5,283 bases of DNA from Actinobacteria bacterium UBA5182. Its GTDB lineage: Bacteria; Actinomycetota; UBA4738. The DNA is taken from the NCBI GenBank assembly GCA_002413185.1, contig DHWM01000169.1, positions 1,750 through 7,032 of the forward strand, read 5' to 3'. Each line of letters opens with the position of its first letter. The stretch's first letter is position 1. The notes under the pieces were generated by a model. It was not told where the DNA came from and did no database searches. It saw only the letters and a program-made list of their open reading frames with translations. This document shows positions 1 through 4,470 of the stretch, one piece after another. The position numbers were made by a program, and so were the translations under genes.

Positions 1-326
1 TCAACATCTATCGCAAGTACTACGGGCCCAGGGTGAGCCTGTTCCTCCTGGCGACGTTCTACGCCACCATGGTGGCCGCGGGACTGGTCGTCGAGTTCGT
101 GTTCGGCGCCGTCGGGCTCGTCCCGGCGGGGCCCCGCCACGCCAAGGTGATCGAGGCGAGCGTTCACCTCAACTACACCACGGTTCTGGACGTTGCCTTC
201 CTGGTCCTGGCGGCGGTCCTGGTCGTTCGGTTCGTCCGGACCGGAGGGATCCCCATGCTTCGGATGATGAACGAGCCCATGGGCGAGGAGGACGGGCCCC
301 ATCACGGCCATGCAGCCTCGCATTAA
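1..326 (+). CDS. Permease of the YraQ/ArsP (DUF318-like) family, C-terminal part, cut by window edge
   Basis: The reading frame is open from the left edge (first full codon at base 3) to TAA at 324-326, giving 107 visible residues; the true start lies outside. The fragment begins NIYRKYYGPR, a stretch I associate with the last part of YraQ/ArsP_1-type permeases. Two hydrophobic segments follow (about residues 11-40 and 61-77), separated by a short polar stretch, then a short tail with ML-RMM and a histidine-containing end (GPHHGHAASH). Characterised family members are membrane permeases linked to export of arsenicals or other metal-related compounds; the substrate here cannot be read from the fragment. 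It precedes a Fur regulator and a Ni/Co transporter on the same strand, so a metal role is plausible. The in-frame GTG at 33 would remove conserved sequence and is not the start. Family assignment is from memory of motif and topology, moderately sure. Confidence 0.72.
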   Translation, partial: NIYRKYYGPRVSLFLLATFYATMVAAGLVVEFVFGAVGLVPAGPRHAKVIEASVHLNYTTVLDVAFLVLAAVLVVRFVRTGGIPMLRMMNEPMGEEDGPHHGHAASH

Positions 327-342
327 CGCATCAACTCGCATC

Positions 343-356
343 TGCAAGCCATTGCT
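343..356 (+). promoter_or_regulatory. Candidate metalloregulator operator dyad next to the -10 box
   Basis: GCAA (344-347) and TTGC (352-355) form an inverted repeat around GCCA, directly abutting and partly overlapping the extended -10 box. Read as CTGCAA-N4-TTGCTA, it resembles the TTGCAA-N5-TTGCAA arrangement I recall for the nickel-responsive Fur homologue Nur of Streptomyces, though the spacer is one base shorter and the outer bases do not match. A repressor here would block the promoter, so autoregulation by the Fur protein encoded downstream is a reasonable inference. The arms are only 4 bp, so chance is possible. Confidence 0.35.
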
Positions 357-367
357 ATAATTCCCGG
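353..367 (+). promoter_or_regulatory. Extended -10 promoter for a leaderless fur-family mRNA
   Basis: The sequence TGC-TATAAT (353-361) is a perfect -10 hexamer at 356-361 preceded by a TGN extension. Six bases separate it from the ATG at 368, so transcription about 7 nt downstream would begin at the A of the start codon. No Shine-Dalgarno sequence lies between them, and no good -35 hexamer is visible 16-18 bp upstream; an extended -10 can work without one. Leaderless mRNAs are well known in Actinobacteria. The exact start of transcription is inferred. Confidence 0.72.
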
Positions 368-808
368 ATGCAGGCGACGTCGAACCCTTCGGACTCCGTC
401 CTCGGGCTTCTGAAGGCCGGCGGGCTCCGGATGACCCCGCAGCGGCGGGCCATCGTAGCCGAGATCATGGCGACCAAGGGTCACATCAGCCCGACCGATC
501 TGGCCCGCCGTGTCCGCGCCCGGGTCCCGGGAGTGAACGCTTCAACGATCTACCGGACGCTCGACCTGCTCGAGGAGTACGGCGTCCTGTCCCACGCCCA
601 TCTTGAAGCCGGCGCCGAGTACCACCACCGGGCGGAGGGACGGCACGTCCACCTGACCTGCTCGAACTGCGGCTGGGAGGATGCGCTCTCGCTCCAGGAG
701 GCCGGCGCGCTCCAGAAGCTGATCTCGAAACATCGAGCGTTCAGCCCCGACCTCACGCACTTCGCCATCTCCGGGCTGTGCGGGTCCTGCCGGGGACCCT
801 CACGATGA
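368..808 (+). CDS. Fur-family metal-responsive transcriptional regulator (Fur/Zur/Nur type)
   Basis: A 146-residue protein, a usual Fur-family length. The N-terminal winged-helix domain (about 10-80) contains the typical R-MTPQRRAIV stretch (21-30) and a recognition-helix region NASTIYRTLDLLEEYGVL (57-74). The C-terminal dimerisation and metal domain has HH (86-87), H-V-H (93-95), and two CxxC pairs, C98/C101 and C138/C141, matching the structural zinc site of many Fur proteins; H131 is another likely ligand. It should bind DNA as a dimer when loaded with its metal and repress metal-handling genes. Which metal it senses (Fe, Zn, Ni) cannot be decided from sequence alone; the adjoining Ni/Co transporter favours a nickel- or cobalt-sensing role. 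The start is the ATG six bases after a TATAAT box, with no ribosome site. Its TGA overlaps the next ATG by four bases (ATGA), so the two are probably translationally coupled. Confidence 0.93.
   Translation: MQATSNPSDSVLGLLKAGGLRMTPQRRAIVAEIMATKGHISPTDLARRVRARVPGVNASTIYRTLDLLEEYGVLSHAHLEAGAEYHHRAEGRHVHLTCSNCGWEDALSLQEAGALQKLISKHRAFSPDLTHFAISGLCGSCRGPSR
792..796 (+). promoter_or_regulatory. Ribosome binding site deciding the transporter start
   Basis: GGGGA lies 8 nt before the ATG at 805, inside the end of the Fur gene. This supports the ATG at 805 over the GTG at 778, which has no purine-rich stretch in front of it. A second ATG at 808 directly follows and cannot be excluded. Confidence 0.5.
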
Positions 809-1740
809 TGCACGTCTCGCTCGCCGCGACGGCGGCGATCGGCGCGGTCGCCGCGAAGGGGTTCCGGTTCGGGGTCCTGGTCGCGGCGTTCTGGCTGGGC
901 TTTCGGCATGGCATCGACTGGGACCACATCGCGGCGATCACCGACATCACCAGCTCACAGGAGGAGCGACGGCAGTCCGTCCTGCTCGGAACGATCTACG
1001 CGCTCGGCCACGCCCTGGTGGTGTTCTCCATCGGGATCCTGGCCATCGTGGCCGGGAAGAGCCTCCCCTCCGGGGTGGACAAGGTCATGCCGCGGGTCGT
1101 CGGCGTCACGCTGATCCTGCTCGGCATCTACGTCTTCGCCTCGCTGATCAAGCACGGCCGGGACTTCCGCTTGCGGAGCCGGTGGATGCTCATCTTCTCG
1201 GGCGTCCGCAGGAGCTACCGGTGGGTCCAGGCCAGAGTTCGAAGCGGGAACGGCGCCGAGCGGGGCTCGGTGATGACCGTCGCCCCTGACGGGGAGGATC
1301 TCGCGGCGGCCGGCGAGCGTGGCGGATCCGGGGCGGCCTCTTCCTGGCACCACGGCCACCACGGCCGGCCCGGGCACCACCACCACGAGCGGCCCCAGGC
1401 CGACGAACCCTTCATGAACTACGGCAGGGCCACGTCCTTCGGCGTCGGCATGATCCATGGGATCGGCGCCGAGACGGCCAGCCAGCTGCTGATCTTCCTG
1501 GCGGCTGCGGGCGCCGGGGGCACCACCGCCGGCGTGCTGGTCCTCTCGGCCTTCGTGGTGGGCCTCCTCACCTCGAACTCGGTGATCACGGTTGGCACGG
1601 CCTTCGGCTACCTCCGGGCGACGAGGAACTTCGGGATCTACGCGACCGTCGCCGTCGTGACCGGGATCTTCAGCCTGACCATCGGTTCGATCTTCCTGTT
1701 CGGCAAGACCACCCTGCTCCCGGCCATCTTCGGCGGATAG
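805..1740 (+). CDS. NiCoT-type nickel/cobalt transporter (HoxN/NixA-like) with His-rich loop
   Basis: A 311-residue polytopic inner-membrane protein. Its key motif is RHGIDWDHI (34-42), which matches the NiCoT signature RHA-x-DADHI in the second membrane segment; the H35, D38, D40 and H41 pattern is the metal-recognition core. A second conserved stretch, LGHALVVF (67-74), fits the family's GHS/A-xVV motif. Hydrophobic segments lie at about 22-33, 60-84, 96-116, 209-237, 241-268 and 275-299. A long polar loop (117-205) holds eight histidines within 182-194 (HHGHH and HHHH). GMIHGIGAETASQ (215-227) looks like another family block. NiCoT proteins carry Ni2+ or Co2+ across the membrane, while the related RcnA exporters also have a His-rich loop, so direction is uncertain. 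The ATG start overlaps the Fur stop codon, pointing to one transcript and to control by that regulator. A GTG at 778 would add nine residues but lacks a ribosome site. Confidence 0.88.
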   Translation: MMHVSLAATAAIGAVAAKGFRFGVLVAAFWLGFRHGIDWDHIAAITDITSSQEERRQSVLLGTIYALGHALVVFSIGILAIVAGKSLPSGVDKVMPRVVGVTLILLGIYVFASLIKHGRDFRLRSRWMLIFSGVRRSYRWVQARVRSGNGAERGSVMTVAPDGEDLAAAGERGGSGAASSWHHGHHGRPGHHHHERPQADEPFMNYGRATSFGVGMIHGIGAETASQLLIFLAAAGAGGTTAGVLVLSAFVVGLLTSNSVITVGTAFGYLRATRNFGIYATVAVVTGIFSLTIGSIFLFGKTTLLPAIFGG

Positions 1741-1771
1741 CGGAGGAGCCCAGTCCCTCAAACCGCGGCAG

Positions 1772-1783
1772 TATCCTCCCGCC
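1772..1783 (+). promoter_or_regulatory. Candidate -10 box for a leaderless glycosyltransferase mRNA
   Basis: TATCCT (1772-1777) fits the TANNNT -10 pattern and sits exactly 6 nt before the GTG at 1784, the same spacing as at the Fur gene. No Shine-Dalgarno sequence is present in the 25 bases before the start; the only GGAGG-like stretch (1742-1748) is too far away. No clear -35 is seen. The transcript would begin at the first base of the GTG codon. Confidence 0.5.
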
Positions 1784-3013
1784 GTGCGAGAGGTTGGCCC
1801 TCCAGCTCGGGACGGCGCGCTGTACGCGGCGTCTGCGGTGTTCTGCATCCTCGTGTGGAGGTTCTCCTCGATCCCGCAGTACCGGGAGTGGGCCCGCGTC
1901 GCCTTCGGCTTCTATGCGGCGGGAGCGGCCCTGACCCTTCTCGCTCGGGATCGGATCGGCTTCAGAACACGAACCATCGTGGCGATGGTCGTTCTGGCCG
2001 GCGCAGCCCTTCTCCCCTTGACGCTCGAGGTGCGGTGGCGGGCCGAGACCACCCCGGGTTCTCACGCCCAGTCGGAGGTTCTCGTCACCGAGGAGGCCGC
2101 CAGGGCGCTCGCCGCCGGCGTCGATCCGTACCGGGCAACGTACCTTCAGGGGCCCCTGGCGGCTCGCCCTCCCGGAACGAAGACACACTTTCCCTATCTC
2201 CCGGGGATGCTTGCGTTCGGCATGCCCCGGGCCTGGGGGGGCGATCGTCCGGTGGCCGACGCTCGAGTGTTCTTCGCCGGGACGGCATTGGTCCTCGCGG
2301 TGGCCGCGCTGGCGAAGAGCCGGGTCGCCCCCGGCCGTGCGCTGGTGGCGTTCCAGGCCCTGGCGGTGTTCCCGACGGGCGCCCTCCTCGCCGCAACGGG
2401 CGGCGACGACCTTCCGGTCCTCGCCCTCACGCTGCTGGCCCTGGTGTGCCTGTCGCGGCGAAGACCGGTAGCGGCCGGACTGGCCGCGGGTGCAGCCGCC
2501 GCGTTGAAGCAGACGGCGTGGCCGCTGCTCCCCTTCCTGGTGATGGCCGGCCGGAGGACGGCCGGCCGGCCCGCCCGGCGGAGCATCGCCCTGGCCGCAG
2601 CCGGCGTCCTCGCGGCGGTGGTTGTCCCCTTCGTCCTGTGGGATCCGGCAGCCTTCTTGGAAGACGTCATCCGATTTCCCCTCGGCCTGGGCACCCACCC
2701 CTCCCCGGCCGACAGTCCCACGCTTGGGCGAGCCCTGGTTCGAGCCTTCCCAGGGGCTCGGACCGTCATCGCGGTGGCAGTCATCGCGGCGGTGGCGGGA
2801 TTCGTCCTGTACCTGATGATTCGCCGCGCCCCCCGAACCGCGGCCGGCGTCGCGGCGTCGACGGGCACGGTGCTGGGAGTCGCGTTCGTCCTGGCCCCGG
2901 CGGCGCGGTTCGGGTACCTCGTCTACCCGGTCGACCTGCTGGTGTGGGCGTGGGCGCTGGGTCCGGGCCCACCGGGCCCGGCGTCGCGCCAGGCCGATAG
3001 GCTGGGTCCATGA
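1784..3013 (+). CDS. Polytopic membrane protein, putative GT-C fold glycosyltransferase (GT87/DUF2029-like)
   Basis: A 409-residue protein with about ten hydrophobic segments (near 11-27, 36-54, 64-81, 161-178, 183-204, 208-223, 227-253, 267-287, 326-347, 352-370 and 376-392). A large probably extracytoplasmic loop (82-160) contains an E-rich stretch followed by AAGVDPY (110-116), a pattern seen in GT-C lipid-sugar-dependent transferases. GGDDLPVLAL (206-215) and AALKQTAWPLLPF (239-251) resemble conserved blocks of GT87 and related mannosyltransferase-like proteins. Such enzymes move sugars from polyprenyl-phosphate donors to envelope glycolipids or polymers; donor and acceptor are unknown here. 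The Arg-rich segment 257-266 between two membrane segments should be cytoplasmic. GTG start follows a TANNNT box at leaderless spacing. The end overlaps the methyltransferase start by four bases. Membrane topology is clear; the transferase assignment is moderately supported. Confidence 0.72.
   Translation: MREVGPPARDGALYAASAVFCILVWRFSSIPQYREWARVAFGFYAAGAALTLLARDRIGFRTRTIVAMVVLAGAALLPLTLEVRWRAETTPGSHAQSEVLVTEEAARALAAGVDPYRATYLQGPLAARPPGTKTHFPYLPGMLAFGMPRAWGGDRPVADARVFFAGTALVLAVAALAKSRVAPGRALVAFQALAVFPTGALLAATGGDDLPVLALTLLALVCLSRRRPVAAGLAAGAAAALKQTAWPLLPFLVMAGRRTAGRPARRSIALAAAGVLAAVVVPFVLWDPAAFLEDVIRFPLGLGTHPSPADSPTLGRALVRAFPGARTVIAVAVIAAVAGFVLYLMIRRAPRTAAGVAASTGTVLGVAFVLAPAARFGYLVYPVDLLVWAWALGPGPPGPASRQADRLGP
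2545..2567 (+). repeat. Perfect 9-bp inverted repeat inside the glycosyltransferase gene
   Basis: GGCCGGCCG (2545-2553) and CGGCCGGCC (2559-2567) are separated by GAGGA, giving a very stable potential stem-loop. It lies in the part encoding the Arg-rich loop AGRRTAGRPARR. No T-run follows, so it is not a normal terminator. In DNA this GC-rich such repeats can occur by chance or from codon bias. Confidence 0.45.
2963..2981 (+). repeat. Perfect 8-bp inverted repeat just upstream of the methyltransferase start
   Basis: CCGGGCCC (2963-2970) and GGGCCCGG (2974-2981) flank a 3-nt loop (ACC). The hairpin sits in the last codons of the glycosyltransferase (Gly-Pro-rich tail) and ends 28 nt before the methyltransferase ATG. 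There is no T-run after it. It might slow or partly stop transcription between the two genes, or be only a product of Gly/Pro codons. Confidence 0.45.
2998..3009 (+). promoter_or_regulatory. Candidate -10 box for a leaderless methyltransferase mRNA
   Basis: TAGGCT (2998-3003) fits TANNNT and is again exactly 6 nt before a start codon (ATG at 3010), with no Shine-Dalgarno sequence between. It lies within the last codons of the overlapping upstream gene. The hexamer is a weak match on its own; the shared spacing with two other genes in the window is what makes it worth listing. Confidence 0.4.
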
Positions 3014-3750
3014 GGGACCTCCACCAGCGGCTGCGCGAATTCTGGGATCGCGACGCCGAGACATACGACCACTCCCCCTCGCACTCCGTCAGCGATCCCG
3101 TCGAAGCCGCCGCGTGGCGGGCGCTCCTGCGCCGACATCTCCCTCCTCCGCCAGCCTCCATCCTCGACGTCGGTGCCGGGACCGGAGCCATCACGATCCT
3201 GGTCGCCGAGCTGGGCCACCGCGTCACGGCGCTCGACCTGTCGCCTGGCATGCTCCGGCGAGCGCAGGACAAGGCCGAACGGCGTGGCCTGGACGTGGAG
3301 GTCGTGGTGGCACCCGCGACCGAGCCCCCGCCGGGCCCGTTCGACGCAGTCGTGGAACGGCACCTCCTGTGGACGACGCCCGATCCGGTCGCGGCCCTCA
3401 CCGCATGGCGCCGGGTGGCGCCGAGCGGCGTCCTCGTCCTGTTCGAGGGGATCTGGGACCGCCGTGGAATGTCGCACCGACTTCGCAGCGCCGTCTCGGA
3501 CGTGGCGCGCCGTGCCCTGGCCGTCCAGCACCACCACCACGGTGTCTACGACCCCGAGGTCCTGGCGAAGCTCCCACTGGTCGGCGCCCCTTCGCCGACC
3601 CCGTGGATCGAAGCTGTCGAGGAGGCCGGGTGGCGGAGCGTCCGGCTGGAGCGTCTCCACGACGTCGAGTGGTCCCGCCGCGTCGCCACCCCCTGGCCGT
3701 TGGGGTGGCTGGAGGGCCGGCCGCAGTTCGCGGTGGTGGCCGAGGCGTAG
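3010..3750 (+). CDS. Class I SAM-dependent methyltransferase
   Basis: A 246-residue soluble protein with a Rossmann-type methyltransferase core. Motif I is ILDVGAGTGA (51-60), the glycine-rich SAM-binding loop; the acidic residue ending strand 2 is D76 in TALDLSPGML (73-82), expected to bind the SAM ribose. FDAVVERHLLWTTPDP (111-126) is the strand 4 region typical of the methyltransferase 11/25 (UbiE-like) group, and VAPSGVLVLFEG (136-147) is strand 5. The N-terminus (RDLHQRLREFWDRDAETYD) is the usual lead-in helix. A HHHH cluster occurs at 174-177. The methyl acceptor cannot be predicted. Its ATG overlaps the stop of the membrane glycosyltransferase (ATGA), so the two are probably co-expressed and may act on the same envelope product, but that is inference. 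It also has its own possible leaderless -10 box. It converges with the PAS gene on the opposite strand. Confidence 0.9.
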   Translation: MRDLHQRLREFWDRDAETYDHSPSHSVSDPVEAAAWRALLRRHLPPPPASILDVGAGTGAITILVAELGHRVTALDLSPGMLRRAQDKAERRGLDVEVVVAPATEPPPGPFDAVVERHLLWTTPDPVAALTAWRRVAPSGVLVLFEGIWDRRGMSHRLRSAVSDVARRALAVQHHHHGVYDPEVLAKLPLVGAPSPTPWIEAVEEAGWRSVRLERLHDVEWSRRVATPWPLGWLEGRPQFAVVAEA

Positions 3751-3854
3751 CGAAACGGACCGGGAGTCGCACCGAGCCGAGAACCCTCGACCCGCGGGTG
3801 CCAGCGGTCTCGCCTCTCGCAAGAGACGTCCCGCCGGCGCGGCGTCGCGGTCGC
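3751..3854. other. Convergent intergenic gap between methyltransferase and PAS genes
   Basis: This 104-bp gap separates two genes that point at each other. It should contain transcription stops for both, but no classical hairpin plus T-run is visible. Two mutually exclusive short stems are present: TCTC-GCAA-GAGA (3815-3826) and GTCTC/GAGAC (3807-3811 with 3823-3827). Both are too weak to call a terminator with confidence. Confidence 0.4.
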
Positions 3855-4313
3855 TCAGGCAGTCGCCGAGAGCGAGGAGGTGAAGACCGTGACTCGGTTC
3901 GGACGAGGCGAACCGTCCAGGACGACACAGATCGTGCCGATCCGGTGTCCTCGGGCGTCGCTCAGAGGGGCGACACCGCCGTGGAACGGTCGTCCGCCCA
4001 GCCACAGTTCGAATCGCACGGACTCCCCGCCCAGAGCCCTCCAGTGGGCGGAGATGGGCTCCTCGCGAGGATCGTGCGTGTCCAGGAGGTCGAAGAGGGT
4101 CGTGCCGACGAGCTGGTTCGGTCCCAGCCCCAGCTCCGCCCAGCCGGCCCCCAGCGCCGAGGTGAAGCGAAGATCGGCGTCGGTGGTCCAGCAGATGGCC
4201 GGAACCTGGTCGATCAAGGACCGAAATCCTTGCGGCCCTTCGACCATCACCACGGGCTCGTCGACCGGTCTCTTCACCTGGGTGCTGACGCCGCGGAGCT
4301 CCCACTGTCTCAT
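3855..4313 (-). CDS. Stand-alone PAS-domain protein
   Basis: A 152-residue protein consisting almost entirely of one PAS domain (about 30-134). It begins FRSLIDQVPAICWTTDADLR (30-49), the typical PAS opening with P-x-x-x-W-x-T-D, then G-W-x-x-LGL and NQLVGTTLFDLL (66-77), a middle helix region (81-95), and the paired strands ending in RGHRIGTICVVLDG (121-134). PAS domains sense small molecules, redox or light, or mediate protein contacts. No kinase, cyclase, DNA-binding or other output domain is attached and no membrane segment is seen, so it would have to signal through a partner. The start chosen is the ATG at 4313, which has AGGAGG 7 nt upstream. A TTG at 4367 would add 18 unlikely residues and overlap the promoter. 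It follows the mutase gene on the same strand after a 157-bp gap, so it probably has its own promoter. Domain call is firm; role unknown. Confidence 0.85.
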   Translation of the reverse strand: MRQWELRGVSTQVKRPVDEPVVMVEGPQGFRSLIDQVPAICWTTDADLRFTSALGAGWAELGLGPNQLVGTTLFDLLDTHDPREEPISAHWRALGGESVRFELWLGGRPFHGGVAPLSDARGHRIGTICVVLDGSPRPNRVTVFTSSLSATA

Positions 4314-4320
4314 GGCGTTC

Positions 4321-4326
4321 CCTCCT
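4321..4326 (-). promoter_or_regulatory. Strong Shine-Dalgarno site of the PAS gene
   Basis: On the minus strand AGGAGG ends 7 nt before the ATG at 4313. It fixes the start of the PAS gene and is the only full-consensus ribosome site serving a gene start in the window, in contrast to the leader-free starts on the plus strand. Confidence 0.8.
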
Positions 4327-4338
4327 GATCCGAGCCCA

Positions 4339-4367
4339 ACGCTATGGACCCGGAGGATGCCGCGCAA
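4339..4367 (-). promoter_or_regulatory. Candidate sigma70-type promoter of the PAS gene
   Basis: On the minus strand TTGCGC (4367-4362) and TAGCGT (4344-4339) are separated by exactly 17 bp. The -10 fits TANNNT; the -35 matches only the TTG half of TTGACA. Transcription would start near 4332, leaving a leader of about 19 nt that contains the AGGAGG site. The individual boxes are weak but spacing and position are right. Confidence 0.45.
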
Positions 4368-4470
4368 TCAGCCGGTCGGGTGATTCGCCCCGTCGGCCAG
4401 GGAGGGGATGGCGGGGTACCTCCGGGCCGTCGGGAAAGCGGCCGTCCGTAGGGCGGAGCGAACGTCCCGC

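Noticed and set aside
778..804. GTG start at 778 for the Ni/Co transporter
   Set aside because: No ribosome site before it; the ATG at 805 has GGGGA at 8 nt and gives the ATGA overlap with the Fur gene.
955..1848. Minus-strand open frame (297 codons) opposite the NiCoT gene
   Set aside because: Composition typical of an antisense frame; the NiCoT frame has signature motifs and a coupled start.
2147..2158. Perfect 12-bp palindrome CAGGGGCCCCTG
   Set aside because: About one such palindrome is expected by chance in a sequence of this length and composition, and it lies in coding DNA.
1670..3064. Long minus-strand open frame (464 codons) opposite the glycosyltransferase
   Set aside because: The translation is rich in Arg, Gly, Pro, Asp and His with no family motif; it is an antisense frame of GC-rich coding DNA over a convincing membrane protein gene.
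3807..3827. Short stems as a bidirectional terminator between the convergent genes
   Set aside because: Only 4-5 bp stems with no T-run on either strand.
2923..4305. Long minus-strand open frame (460 codons) across the methyltransferase and PAS genes
   Set aside because: Low-complexity composition and it overlaps two genes with clear domains in other frames.
3114..4328. Plus-strand open frame (404 codons) overlapping the methyltransferase and running antisense to the PAS gene
   Set aside because: No recognisable domain, Arg/Pro-rich; both overlapped genes are much better supported.
4314..4367. TTG start at 4367 for the PAS protein
   Set aside because: Rare start codon with no ribosome site; the ATG at 4313 has a full AGGAGG at 7 nt.
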